NCBI GenBank assembly: GCA_019187365.1
Contig: JABARE010000038.1
Coordinates: 62,001 to 126,000 of the forward strand
Reading direction: 5' to 3'
From: Saprospiraceae bacterium
GTDB lineage: Bacteria; Bacteroidota; Bacteroidia; Chitinophagales; Saprospiraceae
Length of the DNA: 64,000 nt
In this document: piece by piece, positions 44,283-53,911 of the stretch
How positions within the stretch are numbered: the first letter of the stretch is position 1
How the letters are laid out: the number at the start of each line of letters is the position of its first letter
Translations under genes and position numbers: made by a program
Notes under the pieces: model-generated
The model's input: the letters and a program-made list of their open reading frames with translations, nothing else
What the model was told of the DNA's origin: nothing
Database searches by the model: none

Positions 44283-44918
44283 TCAGGGGATTCCGAGCAT
44301 TTTATGCATTTGGAGACTGAGGCGCCAGTTGGGATGTCTGAGACAATAATCCAGGCAGCTTTTGGTATTGGCTTCCAGGTCTGGACCGTCCATCGGCTGG
44401 AGAAAGAAATGCTCAAAATCCAGCTTCAAAAAATCGTCCGGATCAATCCCTTGCTGAGGGTAAACCAATTTGAGTTCGTCGCCCCGTGTGAGTTGAAGAC
44501 ATTCAGACATCTTCGGGCTCATGCAGATCCAATCTATGCCATCCGGTGCCGGGAGGGTTCCATTGGTTTCAAGAGCAACTTCGAATCCCCGGGCATGCAA
44601 GGCGTCGATCAGGGCCATGTCCAGTTGAAGCAGGGGTTCGCCTCCCGTGCAGACCACGTAGGGTGCAGTCCGGGAATGTCCACCGGGCCAAAGAGAGGCC
44701 ACGCATTGTGCAAGCTCTACCGGTGAATTGAATTTGCCTCCGTTGGGTCCGTCCGTACCTACAAAATGGGTATCACAGAATCGGCAAATGGCGGAAGCAC
44801 GGTCTTGTTCCCTGCCGGACCAAAGGTTGCAACCCGCAAACCGCAAGAATACTGCGGGCCTTCCTGAACGGGCGCCCTCACCCTGGAGGCTATAAAAGAT
44901 TTCTTTGACGGAATACAC
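44283..44918 (-). CDS. queE: 7-carboxy-7-deazaguanine synthase QueE
   Basis: This radical SAM enzyme converts carboxytetrahydropterin to 7-carboxy-7-deazaguanine in queuosine synthesis. It belongs to the long-loop type: CNLWSGREQDRASAICRFCDT gives Cx14Cx2C for the iron-sulfur cluster. VYSVKEIFYSLQGEGARSGR precedes it, and TGGEPLLQLD and ALETNGT follow. I chose GTG 44918, which matches the family N-terminus MYSVKEIF and gives 211 residues. An ATG at 44972 would add 18 unconserved residues. No other queuosine genes are in the window. Confidence 0.9.
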   Translation of the reverse strand: MYSVKEIFYSLQGEGARSGRPAVFLRFAGCNLWSGREQDRASAICRFCDTHFVGTDGPNGGKFNSPVELAQCVASLWPGGHSRTAPYVVCTGGEPLLQLDMALIDALHARGFEVALETNGTLPAPDGIDWICMSPKMSECLQLTRGDELKLVYPQQGIDPDDFLKLDFEHFFLQPMDGPDLEANTKSCLDYCLRHPNWRLSLQMHKMLGIP

Positions 44919-45038
44919 AGACGAGCCGATTGTGAAATGCTCTTGGGGCGGCGAAATTAACAAACCTGGCACTTAGCGCCGGGAAATGTTTCCGGGCAAT
45001 GCTACGCAGCAATCCGCGGCTTCCCAAAAGGCATTGAC

Positions 45039-45593
45039 TCATTGGGAATAATCGCTCAACACCCTATCTGCAAATTGACTAAAATCCGATACCGCAAGGT
45101 GAGGAAAATCCGACCAGTCTTCCAATGAATTGTGCTGGTGCCTCATTCCATAACAATTTGCCCTGATCCTCGATCCAAGCGACAAGTCCACTGCACCATC
45201 GCCAATGAGCAACAGCGGTCGTGTTGCCGAGTCCGGAAAATCGGCAAAGAGTCGGCGCACCATTCCATCTGCCGGTTTTCTGCACCTGCAATGGTCTGCT
45301 GCCAGGTGCGGGCAATGGTAAATGCCATCGATCTTTCCTCCTCCCGAGACAATGGCTTTTAGCATCTTAGAATGAATGGCTTCGAGGTCGGCCTCCGTCA
45401 TCAATCCCTTTCCAATTCCCTGCTGGTTGGTTACAATAAAAAAGTAAGTGCAAACGCCGGTTAATTTTGCTAAGCCTTCGATGACTCCTTCGCGGAAAAC
45501 AAATTCTTCAGGCGTGGTGACGTAAGCGCCTGGCAGGAGCTCGTTGATTACGCCGTCTCGGTCGAGCAGCAGACAAAGGCCCTCATCGCTCAT
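45039..45593 (-). CDS. gmhB: D-glycero-D-manno-heptose-1,7-bisphosphate 7-phosphatase (GmhB-like, HAD-IIIA)
   Basis: The 184-residue HAD phosphatase has the nucleophile motif LLLDRDGVINE and FIVTNQQGIGKG. The zinc-site cysteine/histidine cluster typical of GmhB is CPHLAADHCRCRKP, and motif IV is IGDGAVDLSLG. It would remove the 7-phosphate in ADP-heptose synthesis. gmhA lies 33 bases upstream on the same strand, which supports the heptose assignment. The products would feed lipopolysaccharide or other heptosylated glycans. Confidence 0.87.
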   Translation of the reverse strand: MSDEGLCLLLDRDGVINELLPGAYVTTPEEFVFREGVIEGLAKLTGVCTYFFIVTNQQGIGKGLMTEADLEAIHSKMLKAIVSGGGKIDGIYHCPHLAADHCRCRKPADGMVRRLFADFPDSATRPLLLIGDGAVDLSLGSRIRANCYGMRHQHNSLEDWSDFPHLAVSDFSQFADRVLSDYSQ

Positions 45594-45626
45594 GCCCGGG
45601 GTATTTACAAATTGGCCACATCCGGG

Positions 45627-46205
45627 TCAATGTTTAAACATGGCTTCCTCGACGAACTCGCAAAGGATGTGCCCAATCAGAATATGCGCTTCCTGGATGC
45701 GCGGTGTAGCATCGGAGGGCACACCGATCCAAATGTCGCTGAGGTCTCGCATGTTGCCACCATTCTTTCCAGTCAGACTTATGGTTTCCATGCCCAGGTC
45801 TCGGGCAGCCGCCAGCGCTCGAATCACATTGGCTGAGTTTCCGGAAGTGCTCAGACCGATGAGTGCATCTCCGCTTCGGCCTATACCCTTCACGAGACGC
45901 TCATAAATAAATTCATAACCGTAGTCATTGCCGACGGCGGTGAGGTAAGAAGTGTTGCAGTGCAGGGCTTCTGCGCTCAGTGCCGGACGATCGAAGGCAA
46001 AACGTCCGGTTAGTTCTGCTGCGATGTGTTGTGCATCTGCCGCACTGCCACCGTTGCCACACAGATAAATGCGCTGTCCGCGCTGCAGCACGCGCGTCAG
46101 CATTGCGGCACAGGCGGCAATGGTACTGATGGTGGATGGGTCAGCACACAGGTCGGTTTTGACCTTTGCAGACGCCATGACAATTTCAATGATTCGGTTT
46201 TCCAT
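45627..46205 (-). CDS. gmhA: Phosphoheptose isomerase GmhA
   Basis: The 192-residue SIS-domain isomerase converts sedoheptulose 7-phosphate to heptose 7-phosphate. Signature segments are IYLCGNGGSAADAQHIAAEL, ALIGLSTSGNSANVIRALAAA and the C-terminal HILIGHILCEFVEEA, whose histidines belong to the zinc site. ATG 46205 gives the standard family length; the frame extends to 46241 without conservation. It overlaps the end of the upstream glycosyltransferase gene by 20 bases, so the two are coupled. Confidence 0.93.
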   Translation of the reverse strand: MENRIIEIVMASAKVKTDLCADPSTISTIAACAAMLTRVLQRGQRIYLCGNGGSAADAQHIAAELTGRFAFDRPALSAEALHCNTSYLTAVGNDYGYEFIYERLVKGIGRSGDALIGLSTSGNSANVIRALAAARDLGMETISLTGKNGGNMRDLSDIWIGVPSDATPRIQEAHILIGHILCEFVEEAMFKH

Positions 46206-47334
46206 GTGTTGATTGCTGCGTAGCCAGGATCTGGTCTGCAAAATGGGACCAGCTCAATTCTTCTTTTTTGGAACGCAAAAAGGGGACGAATGTTTGCGGA
46301 TTGACTTGCAGGAAACGGGCGATCGCATCCGCAATAGAGGCCGGTTCCGGGTCACAGGAATATCCGGCCCGTCCTTCGGGTACCTGTTCCGGCAACCCGC
46401 CAACGCGAGTGACGACCATGGGTTTTTCAAAGTAATAGGCCAGGGGCGTTACCCCGCTTTGGGTTGCACTCCGGTAGGGCTGTACGACGATGTCGCAGGC
46501 TCCGAAATAGTACTTTACCTTTGAATCGGGAATGAAATCGGTGTGCAGGATGACCCGTTCTGCAAGGCCGTGGGCATCGATGAGTTCGAGATAGTTGTCT
46601 TCGCGATCATAAAATTCACCGGCGACCAGCAAGCGAACTCCTGTATTGGCAAGCATGGGATCTGCTAGCGCCTCAATCAGCAAGTCCAATCCTTTGTAGC
46701 GCCGGATAAAACCAAAAAACAAAACGATGGGGCCGCTGCCTTCAATACCGAGCACCCTTTTGGCTTCCGCTTGCTCAACGGGAGGGCCAAACCCATCGAA
46801 TAAAGGATGGGCTTGCATGGATACAGGGGCATCCGGACGGAATTTGCGCAAATCGGTTTCGACCACTTCGCTCATGCAAATAAATCGATCGGGAATCTTT
46901 ACGAAATACCGGGTGAGACATTGATCCCCTGGTCGGGGCTCGTGGGGTACGATGTTGTCGGCAAGACACACAATCTGCCCTTTGTGGTTTTTGCGTGCAA
47001 TGCGCAGTATGGTGCCCAGACTTGGCGCCATAAACGGAATCCAATACCGCGTAAGGATCAGATCAGCTTTTTCGCGGCGCAGCCTGAGTCCTAAGCGCAC
47101 CCAGTTCAACGGATTGAGCGAGTGTACGCATTGCTCAATGTCGAGATCATCCGGAGGACCTTCCGTGGAATATTGAGTTTTTCCCGGAAAAAGCAGACGC
47201 GGATATTGCAGGGTGAACGTGAGGATGGTGACTTGCCAGCCCTTGTTTTGAAATTCTCGCGCAAGGCGCTCGTTGAAATTTGCAAGACCGCCGCGAAAGG
47301 GATAGGCCGGACCTATCATCAGCATCCGGGGCAT
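46186..47334 (-). CDS. GT4-family glycosyltransferase
   Basis: The 382-residue GT-B glycosyltransferase has the N-terminal MLMIGPAYPFRGGLANFNER. C-terminal motifs are VLFFGFIRRYKGLDLLIEAL, ACDIVVQPYRSATQSGVTPLAYYF and TRVGGLPEQVPEGRAGYSC. The start shares one base with the stop of the GT2 gene (TGATG), and the end overlaps gmhA. Placement between a GT2 enzyme and the heptose genes suggests surface-glycan assembly. Confidence 0.92.
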   Translation of the reverse strand: MPRMLMIGPAYPFRGGLANFNERLAREFQNKGWQVTILTFTLQYPRLLFPGKTQYSTEGPPDDLDIEQCVHSLNPLNWVRLGLRLRREKADLILTRYWIPFMAPSLGTILRIARKNHKGQIVCLADNIVPHEPRPGDQCLTRYFVKIPDRFICMSEVVETDLRKFRPDAPVSMQAHPLFDGFGPPVEQAEAKRVLGIEGSGPIVLFFGFIRRYKGLDLLIEALADPMLANTGVRLLVAGEFYDREDNYLELIDAHGLAERVILHTDFIPDSKVKYYFGACDIVVQPYRSATQSGVTPLAYYFEKPMVVTRVGGLPEQVPEGRAGYSCDPEPASIADAIARFLQVNPQTFVPFLRSKKEELSWSHFADQILATQQSTHGKPNH

Positions 47335-48281
47335 CAGGGCAGCTTGTTTCGGATCTGGTAATTGTTGCGCTCACTTGCATTGCGCGTGACCAGTTCTGCG
47401 AGAAATCCGGTAAAAAACATCTGCGAACCAATGATCATCGACACCAGAGAAATGAAAAATGCCGGTCGCTGAGTCATACCTACATGCCCGAATGCCAATT
47501 TGGTAAAGGAAAGGTAGAAGACAAAACAGAATCCTATAAAAAAGAAGATCAGCCCCGATGCTCCAAAAAAATGCATGGGCCGCTTGCCAAATTTTCCAAT
47601 GAACATGATGGTGGCAAGATCTAAAAACCCATTGACAAACCGGCTCATTCCAAATTTGCTGTATCCGTATTTTCTCGGGCGGTGCTGAACAACTTTTTCG
47701 CCTATGCGGGTAAATCCTGCAGAACGCGCAATCACTGGTATATAGCGGTGCATTTCTCCAAAGACTTCGATGGATTGCACCACCTCTCTTCGGTAGGCTT
47801 TTAGTCCGCAATTCATGTCGTGCAGCCGTACACCGCTCATCCATCCCGTCACCGTATTGTAAATCCTGGAAGGCAGGTTTTTGGAGAGGGCATTGTCGTA
47901 ACGGACTTTCTTCCAGCCGGAGACTACGTCGTATTGCCCACCGGCGATCATCCCGTACAATTCGGGGACCTCTTCCGGAGAATCCTGCAGGTCTGCGTCC
48001 ATCGTAACCACAACGGAACCGTTGCACAGTTGAAATCCGGTGTTGAGCGCAGCGGATTTGCCGTAGTTTCTGCGGAAACGGATTCCCCGAACAAAAGAAT
48101 AACGTGCATGCGCCTGCTCAATGACTTGCCAGGTCCCGTCCGTGCTGCCGTCATCAATAAACCAAACTTCGTATTCCAGCTTTGCAGGGGCCAGGCTGCG
48201 GTGAATCCATTCGACAAGCTCGGAAATGGACTCCTCTTCATTAAAAGCCGGAATGACGATGGATAGGTCGATGGTATTCAT
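47334..48281 (-). CDS. GT2-family glycosyltransferase, polyprenyl-phosphate type
   Basis: The 315-residue protein has an N-terminal GT-A domain with LSIVIPAFNEEESI, VWFIDDGSTDGTW and VVTMDADLQDSPEEVP, which carries the DxD metal site. Two C-terminal membrane helices follow (FGASGLIFFFIGFCFVFYLSF and FFISLVSMIIGSQMFFTGFLA). This is the layout of ArnC/DPM1-like enzymes that transfer sugars to undecaprenyl phosphate. ATG 48281 (MNTIDLSIV) is preferred over 48287. Confidence 0.92.
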   Translation of the reverse strand: MNTIDLSIVIPAFNEEESISELVEWIHRSLAPAKLEYEVWFIDDGSTDGTWQVIEQAHARYSFVRGIRFRRNYGKSAALNTGFQLCNGSVVVTMDADLQDSPEEVPELYGMIAGGQYDVVSGWKKVRYDNALSKNLPSRIYNTVTGWMSGVRLHDMNCGLKAYRREVVQSIEVFGEMHRYIPVIARSAGFTRIGEKVVQHRPRKYGYSKFGMSRFVNGFLDLATIMFIGKFGKRPMHFFGASGLIFFFIGFCFVFYLSFTKLAFGHVGMTQRPAFFISLVSMIIGSQMFFTGFLAELVTRNASERNNYQIRNKLP

Positions 48282-48318
48282 GTGCAACTGCTGTCCTCGG
48301 GATTAAACGGGGCTCGGG

Positions 48319-48855
48319 TCAATTGTATTTTGAAAAAGGATCCGATGGGTCGTTTCGCCTGACGATGAGCGCAATGATGCAGGCAATGAGAAAGTAGGTA
48401 ACCGCAGCTCCTAAAAATACCATAACGTACTGTATGGGGGCCGCAAAGTCTTGTGTCTCGATCTTTTCGAGCTGGGCTTCGAACCCCTCGTCGCCGATCC
48501 AGGAGCGCATCCGCTCTGCCATTTTAATGGCCTCAGCACGCTGCTCGTCCTGAATTTCCGGGGCAATAAATTTGACCATGATCCAGGTAAAGGGAACGCT
48601 GATGAGATTGGCAATCAAAGCAGTGACCCAGGCAGGGACGAGTGCATGTTTCCAGGTAATGTAACCGCTCATTGCATTGCGGCGATCCACGGCCGATTGG
48701 TACATCATGTAAAGACCAAAGAAAAATAAAAGGATGTTGCCAGCTGGATTGCCCATCATCCCGGCAATGTATAGGGTCAGCGTAGTAGCAAGGTGTATGC
48801 CTCCCCAGATGAGCCCTCTTGAAATGGCCGGCTGGTGATTTTGGTAAGAACTCAT
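48319..48855 (-). CDS. DUF4199-family membrane protein
   Basis: The 178-residue protein has four predicted membrane segments: GLIWGGIHLATTLTLYIAG, NILLFFFGLYMMYQ, VTALIANLISVPFTWIMV and VMVFLGAAVTYFLIACIIA. An amphipathic, charged region lies between the third and fourth. The pattern fits DUF4199, a Bacteroidota family that usually precedes a GT2 gene, as it does here. Function unknown. ATG 48855 (MSSYQNHQ) is preferred; the frame extends to 48903 without a membrane-protein-like N-terminus. Confidence 0.82.
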   Translation of the reverse strand: MSSYQNHQPAISRGLIWGGIHLATTLTLYIAGMMGNPAGNILLFFFGLYMMYQSAVDRRNAMSGYITWKHALVPAWVTALIANLISVPFTWIMVKFIAPEIQDEQRAEAIKMAERMRSWIGDEGFEAQLEKIETQDFAAPIQYVMVFLGAAVTYFLIACIIALIVRRNDPSDPFSKYN

Positions 48856-48921
48856 GACGTGATGTATTGACTGTTCGCAATCCGATCCGCACCGGGCGGA
48901 CAATCGCGAAAGCGTATAAAG

Positions 48922-50214
48922 CTACGCCAGTTTTTCGGAAATCCCATCCGGCGTGAACTTTCCTTTAGAAAAAACCCCAAGCACTTTGCCGCGAAGGGAA
49001 CTGCCAGGATAGGGACAATTGCGCGACAGCGAATGCAACTCCCCGTCAGTAAAGAGTGAATGGGTTCCGGTAACAAACCAACTCAGTTCCGCGGCGCAGC
49101 CTTCCTCCACATGCTGCACAGGGAGATGAAGCATGCTGCGTGTATTGTGCACCTGCATCTCCACCCACCGGTCTATGCCGAGCTCGTCGAGCAAATGGGT
49201 GCAATACGCCCGGAAACAGGTCTGGAGACTCAGCGAGCCAAATGCCGCCGATTGAAACTCGAGGTCCTTACTTTCAGGATCCCAGGGGGTATGATCGCTG
49301 ACAATGCAATCGATGGTACCTTCTGCAACTCCGCGGACGAGTGCCTTGCGATCGGATGCATCGCGCAAAGGGGGACTCAGTTTGTAGTTTGCGTCGAGGT
49401 TTTCGAGCCGGCTTGCATCGGCTACCAAATTGAATATGGAAACAGAGGCGAAAAGTCCACTGAGTTGTTTTTTTGCTGCGCGAAGGATGGCAACGGATTC
49501 TTCTCCCGACAATTTGTGAACGAGCAGCCTGGATGCAGTATAGCGCAACAGGGCAAGGTCCCGGTGTATAAAGGTGGTCTCAGCCAGGAGAGGTATGCCC
49601 AGCAAACCGAGCAAGGTACTGACCGGACCCTCGTGAACCTGGCCCTTCCCAGCCAGCGAATGGTCAAGACTTTGATTGATCAGCAAGCCTCCGGGTACCA
49701 ATTTCAAATATTCCAGTGCGCGCATCATGAGGCCGCTGTTCTGGATCGGTGCCATGCCATCAGAAAAGGCAATGGCGCCTGCTTCCCGCATCTGAAGGAT
49801 CTCCGCGAGTTCCTGACCGATGCAGCCTTTGCTAACCGCCCCAATGGGGAGTATGTGAATGGGAAGGTCAACGGATTTGCTGCGGATGAAATTGACCTCC
49901 GATTTGGATTGAATGGCGGGGCGTGTATTGGGAAACATGCAGAGTCCGGTGAACCCACCGGCTGCTCCGCTGAGGGCAAGGCTGCGTAAGGTTTCCCTGT
50001 GTTCCAGCCCGGGTTCGCCGCCAACGCAGCCAATGTCGATCCAGCCCCCGGAGAGCATGGAATTTGGAGCTTGCAAGGAGCGCGTTTTTCCGGTGCGCCG
50101 GATCTCGCGACCAATTTCTCGGATTATTCCGTCCTTCACCCAAACGTCGACGACCTTTCCGTGGTGTTTTCCCCCGGGATCGACTATGCTCACTTTCCTG
50201 ATCAGATAGTCCAT
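48922..50214 (-). CDS. Dihydroorotase-like amidohydrolase lacking the HxH metal motif
   Basis: This 430-residue amidohydrolase of the dihydroorotase family has the overall fold markers: SGGWIDIGCVGGEPGLEHRETL, LCMFPNTRPAI, IYPIGAVSKG-like ILPIGAVSKG, and CIVSDHTPWDPESK. The DxHxH pair that binds metal in true dihydroorotase (D-x-H-V-H) is replaced by D-I-G-C-V-G. The enzyme is therefore probably inactive as a hydrolase or works differently. Similar pseudo-dihydroorotases are common in Bacteroidota; in other bacteria such proteins scaffold aspartate transcarbamoylase. It ends four bases before the BatA gene's neighbour on this strand, forming an operon. Confidence 0.85.
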   Translation of the reverse strand: MDYLIRKVSIVDPGGKHHGKVVDVWVKDGIIREIGREIRRTGKTRSLQAPNSMLSGGWIDIGCVGGEPGLEHRETLRSLALSGAAGGFTGLCMFPNTRPAIQSKSEVNFIRSKSVDLPIHILPIGAVSKGCIGQELAEILQMREAGAIAFSDGMAPIQNSGLMMRALEYLKLVPGGLLINQSLDHSLAGKGQVHEGPVSTLLGLLGIPLLAETTFIHRDLALLRYTASRLLVHKLSGEESVAILRAAKKQLSGLFASVSIFNLVADASRLENLDANYKLSPPLRDASDRKALVRGVAEGTIDCIVSDHTPWDPESKDLEFQSAAFGSLSLQTCFRAYCTHLLDELGIDRWVEMQVHNTRSMLHLPVQHVEEGCAAELSWFVTGTHSLFTDGELHSLSRNCPYPGSSLRGKVLGVFSKGKFTPDGISEKLA

Positions 50215-50218
50215 GGCA

Positions 50219-52249
50219 TCACTGTGGTTTCAATATCCTTAACAATAAGGACTCCATCGCGAAAAAGGCAGCGGCGAACAGCACAAACCACCACCAGAGG
50301 GATTGTCCCTCATGCTCGCTTTTCATCTGCCGGGCTAAATTTCTGTCTCCTCCCGAAGTACTTGCTACGACTGCCCGGTCACCGGTTTTAGTCTGCAGGT
50401 CATCGGGCGTCCAGCAACTCAGATCCGATTCCCTTCGGGAATCGTTGAAGGCGATGAGTCCCATGAATGCATCGCGGTTGTACAACTCGTATATGCCGGC
50501 TCTTCGGATTTGATCGTAAAAACTCAGGACAATTTTATTGCCCTGAATGCGACTTGCCGGAATCAACTCTTCTGGTCCCCGGAGCGAGAGCACCAGGTCT
50601 CCTTTTCCTTCATCGGCAACAAGTGGCCAGGTGACCAAAGGGTCTTTGCTCAGGTCATGTGAGTACGCCTGCCGGGCTTCAGGATTAAATGATACCTTAA
50701 ACAGCAGTGGGATAAAAAGTTCCGCTTGCTTGCTCAGGTCATTTATGGCCGGATCAAAGGGACTCGCAGACAGGTAAACCAACGCTCGGTTCACCCTAAA
50801 ACGCAAGAGGTGGGCTGACCCGTCGCGGTATTCCATCAGCCGTTCTGCGGGCAAGCCACCCTGAAACCGAAACTGTCCGCGGGTATTGGGCAACTTGATG
50901 TTGGTTGGGATTTTTGAAAAGACATCATCGTATATATCCGCTTCGAAATTGAGCTTGCCGACCTGCATGGGTGCTTCGGAATAATTTGTGATAACAGGCA
51001 ACCCAAGTACATCCGACAACGGCCGGTAGGAATCAGAACTCGCCTTGGGCCCCGGAAAGACCAGAAGCTGGACCCCCTCTTGAGTAGCTTTGAAAAGTTC
51101 CTGTGCCAAGCCAGAACTGACCTCATCGAGGTCACACAAAACGATGAGTTTGTGCTGGGCAAATGCTCCAAACTGAACGCGATCGACCGGAAGGGCATTC
51201 CACTCAAATTGCGGAATCGCACTTACGGCGGCACGCAACATGGCCGGTTCTGCACCCTGGAAAAGCGCAAGGATCTTGAAGTTTGCGTCGGTCTTACACG
51301 CAAGGAAATACTGATCGTCAAATTGCACGGGGTAGTCCTTGATGCGGATGACAAGCCGTTGCCACCCCGGTTGGGAAATCTGCACTGCAATGGTGTCGCT
51401 TCTCCCTTCGCCGGCGGCCAGATTCACCGAAGGACCCGGATAATCCAGCCCGTTGATGCTCAGCGTGGTCCTCAGGTCGCCCACATCGGATTTACCGCGG
51501 TTGCTTAGGTAAAAGACAACTTTGTTCGGCAAGCCGTGCAACAATACGGGAGACAGAAAATGAGCAGAATCGATGCTGATGTTATTTTCTTCAATGGCCT
51601 GCAGGGGGATCAGTCTTAAGTTGATTCCAGTGGGAATTTCCGAAGTGTCCAGGTCGCTGCTGCTCTTTTGGAAATCAGAAATCAGATACAGACTTCCTCC
51701 ATCCAACCGGGCGTTTTCAAAGCACTGGATCTGCTTTGCGATGATGCGGGACAATGTTTGAATAGCCGGTCCGGTTTTGATTTCTTCGATGTACCGGAGC
51801 GCCTCTTCTTTTGAGACGATGCGCTGGTGCCTGCTTTCGAGGTCGTTGGTGAGTATCTGAAAACGGTCATTCTCCGAATGCGATTCGACAATGGCCGTGG
51901 CGAGCGATTGCGCGCGTTGAAGAAGCTTTCCCTGTTCCGACAGGGCATCCATCGACCAACTGTTGTCGATGTATATGCTGAGGTTGTTCAACGCAGTTGC
52001 GGCAGCGTCTCGCCGGGTCTGCGGTTGTGCAAAGGCAACGATCAGCGAAGACAGCGCAAGCAGTCGGGCCAGCAACACGAGGAGGTTGCGGAGTTTGTTG
52101 CGCGTAGAAGTTTCTTCCACCAATTCGCGCAACAGACGAACTTGTGTGAAATAGACTTTTTTGTACCTCCGGAAGTAAAACAGATGGATGACTATGGGTA
52201 CAGCCAGTAACAACAGTGCCCATAAAAATCCCGGAAAAGCAAAATGCAT
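50219..52249 (-). CDS. BatA-domain (aerotolerance-type) membrane protein with VWA-like region
   Basis: The 676-residue protein has the N-terminal BatA domain: two membrane helices and the hallmark LLAVPIVIHLFYFRRYKKVYFTQVRLLREL. An extracytoplasmic VWA-like domain follows with YIDNSWSMDALSEQGKL (a degenerate metal-ion-dependent adhesion site, D-N-S-W-S) and LISDFQKSS. A long C-terminal periplasmic part is closed by a membrane helix (SLWWWFVLFAAAFFAMESLLL). Related proteins occur in Bacteroidota beside the pseudo-dihydroorotase gene, as here. Function not established; envelope stress or MoxR-linked assembly has been proposed for the family. Confidence 0.88.
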   Translation of the reverse strand: MHFAFPGFLWALLLLAVPIVIHLFYFRRYKKVYFTQVRLLRELVEETSTRNKLRNLLVLLARLLALSSLIVAFAQPQTRRDAAATALNNLSIYIDNSWSMDALSEQGKLLQRAQSLATAIVESHSENDRFQILTNDLESRHQRIVSKEEALRYIEEIKTGPAIQTLSRIIAKQIQCFENARLDGGSLYLISDFQKSSSDLDTSEIPTGINLRLIPLQAIEENNISIDSAHFLSPVLLHGLPNKVVFYLSNRGKSDVGDLRTTLSINGLDYPGPSVNLAAGEGRSDTIAVQISQPGWQRLVIRIKDYPVQFDDQYFLACKTDANFKILALFQGAEPAMLRAAVSAIPQFEWNALPVDRVQFGAFAQHKLIVLCDLDEVSSGLAQELFKATQEGVQLLVFPGPKASSDSYRPLSDVLGLPVITNYSEAPMQVGKLNFEADIYDDVFSKIPTNIKLPNTRGQFRFQGGLPAERLMEYRDGSAHLLRFRVNRALVYLSASPFDPAINDLSKQAELFIPLLFKVSFNPEARQAYSHDLSKDPLVTWPLVADEGKGDLVLSLRGPEELIPASRIQGNKIVLSFYDQIRRAGIYELYNRDAFMGLIAFNDSRRESDLSCWTPDDLQTKTGDRAVVASTSGGDRNLARQMKSEHEGQSLWWWFVLFAAAFFAMESLLLRILKPQ

Positions 52250-52316
52250 GCGACGAAAGGGTAATTGGGCGCAAAAATAGCCAAATTGCCGGACTTAAAG
52301 CCCGCAGAAAGGAGCA

Positions 52317-53822
52317 TCAGCGCTTTGGAGCCGCAAGCCGGACCCTTTCTGTGTGGCGGGCCGTGGCGTTGGCTGCAATGACAAAATAGAATCCGGGCGG
52401 GTAATTGCTAAAATCCATTTCAAACGCCGGCGTTTCACCATCCAGCGAGAGGTCTTCGTAAACCAACCGCCCGATGGAGTCGTACACCCTGACGGAGAAG
52501 GGGAGCTCTTTTAAATTCCACAAGGTGTATCGCTTTTGATCCTGAAGGAAAATACTGGACCAGGAGGCATCCATGCTCCGGCCCTGGGGAAGTGCCTTTT
52601 CGTATTTAAGGGGCGGGAGCACCCGCGACGACGACTCAAGTGCTCCGAGGTCAACGTGCAGATCCATCTTTCGGGGATTTCCTTCAAAGTCGATGTCCAT
52701 GATGCCCTCGTCTTCGCCTGCATTTACAGCAGGACTTCCCGGCTTCAGACGAAAATTGAACTCCTTGCGCTCCGGATCTATGTATTGGAATTGTGGTTGT
52801 TCAATCAGGTCTGAAAGCCCCGGTTCATGGTATGAAAAATTGAAATACAGGTTGTGGCTGAATCGCACTGAAACGCTGTTCGTCAGTCTGGTCGCCGGTT
52901 TGGCCGCGCTCGTATAAAATATGTTGTTGCTCGCATCGCATTCGGTTGCATGAACGAACCACAACTCGGGATGGTCGCATAATTCATTTTGCCCATTCTG
53001 GTAAAGTGTGTTATTGAGAACACGCACTCCCGCTGTGCGATCAAATCGCATACCGCCTCCTCCGTTATCGTATAAGATGTTGTTGTGTACCAAGGTTTGA
53101 TAACCGCTGAGCACGCGATCGCGCGGTGGCTCTTCAAACAAGATCAGGGGATTGCAAACCAACTTGCCAGGACTCACCTGAAGGGCGTTCTTCTCCATGG
53201 TATTTGCCTGGAGATAATTGCGGTATCCCGGCAACAGATCGGTTGGTGTGTGGTTGAGGAAATGCAGCACAGCCCGTGCATCCGGGTCGACCGCATTTCT
53301 GCTGAACTTGTTGTAGCCGAGGGTGAGGTAATCGTATCCATCAGCCCTGACGGCGGGTCCTCTGAAATTGCGCACAAAACAATCGTACACTTTGATGTGA
53401 GAACACGGTTTTGACGCACTCCCCTCGATCAAAATGCCTGTAGCTGATGGATCATCCGGATCAGAAACAAAAGTGAGTCCTTCGAGGCTGACGTACTCGG
53501 CCCCTTGCAGCCATACTGCCGCCGTACTTCCACCGTAAATCACAGGGAGATGGTTGAGGTAATTTCTGATCACGACCCACTGACCTGGAAGTCCTCCGCG
53601 TTTAAGGTGTATGTTGCTTTCCTCCCGGGTACGGTAGGTTCCGTTCATGATGTGCAGACTGTCTCCCGGGCGAAGTGCCGAAAGTGCCTTGTCCATGGTG
53701 CGGAATGGAAGGAACCAGCGGTTGCCCGCATTCAGGTCATTGCCATTTGGGGAAAGGTAAAAACTCATGCACGACCCGGAAATGCACAGAGGAAAAAAAA
53801 ACAACATGAACCAATACTTCAT
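52317..53822 (-). CDS. Secreted parallel beta-helix protein with T9SS-type C-terminal domain
   Basis: The 501-residue protein has a signal peptide (MKYWFMLFFFPLCISGSC) followed by FYLSPNGNDLNAG, the start typical of right-handed beta-helix polysaccharide-active proteins. Beta-helix coils come next (for example VSLEGLTFVSD, IKVYDCFVRNFRGPAV, TLVHNNILYDNGGGG, VRVLNNTLYQNG). The C-terminal ~80 residues resemble a type-A T9SS sorting domain (FSVRVYDSIGRLVYED, YPPGFYFVIA). It is likely a surface or secreted polysaccharide lyase or binding protein; catalytic residues cannot be assigned. Confidence 0.85.
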   Translation of the reverse strand: MKYWFMLFFFPLCISGSCMSFYLSPNGNDLNAGNRWFLPFRTMDKALSALRPGDSLHIMNGTYRTREESNIHLKRGGLPGQWVVIRNYLNHLPVIYGGSTAAVWLQGAEYVSLEGLTFVSDPDDPSATGILIEGSASKPCSHIKVYDCFVRNFRGPAVRADGYDYLTLGYNKFSRNAVDPDARAVLHFLNHTPTDLLPGYRNYLQANTMEKNALQVSPGKLVCNPLILFEEPPRDRVLSGYQTLVHNNILYDNGGGGMRFDRTAGVRVLNNTLYQNGQNELCDHPELWFVHATECDASNNIFYTSAAKPATRLTNSVSVRFSHNLYFNFSYHEPGLSDLIEQPQFQYIDPERKEFNFRLKPGSPAVNAGEDEGIMDIDFEGNPRKMDLHVDLGALESSSRVLPPLKYEKALPQGRSMDASWSSIFLQDQKRYTLWNLKELPFSVRVYDSIGRLVYEDLSLDGETPAFEMDFSNYPPGFYFVIAANATARHTERVRLAAPKR

Positions 53823-53911
53823 TCAATCGAATCTTGTGGCAAAGCTACCACCTGGAGGCCTGAACCCACCAAAACGCTGCATCCCTGCACGCATTGCCGG
53901 GTGAGACAGGG

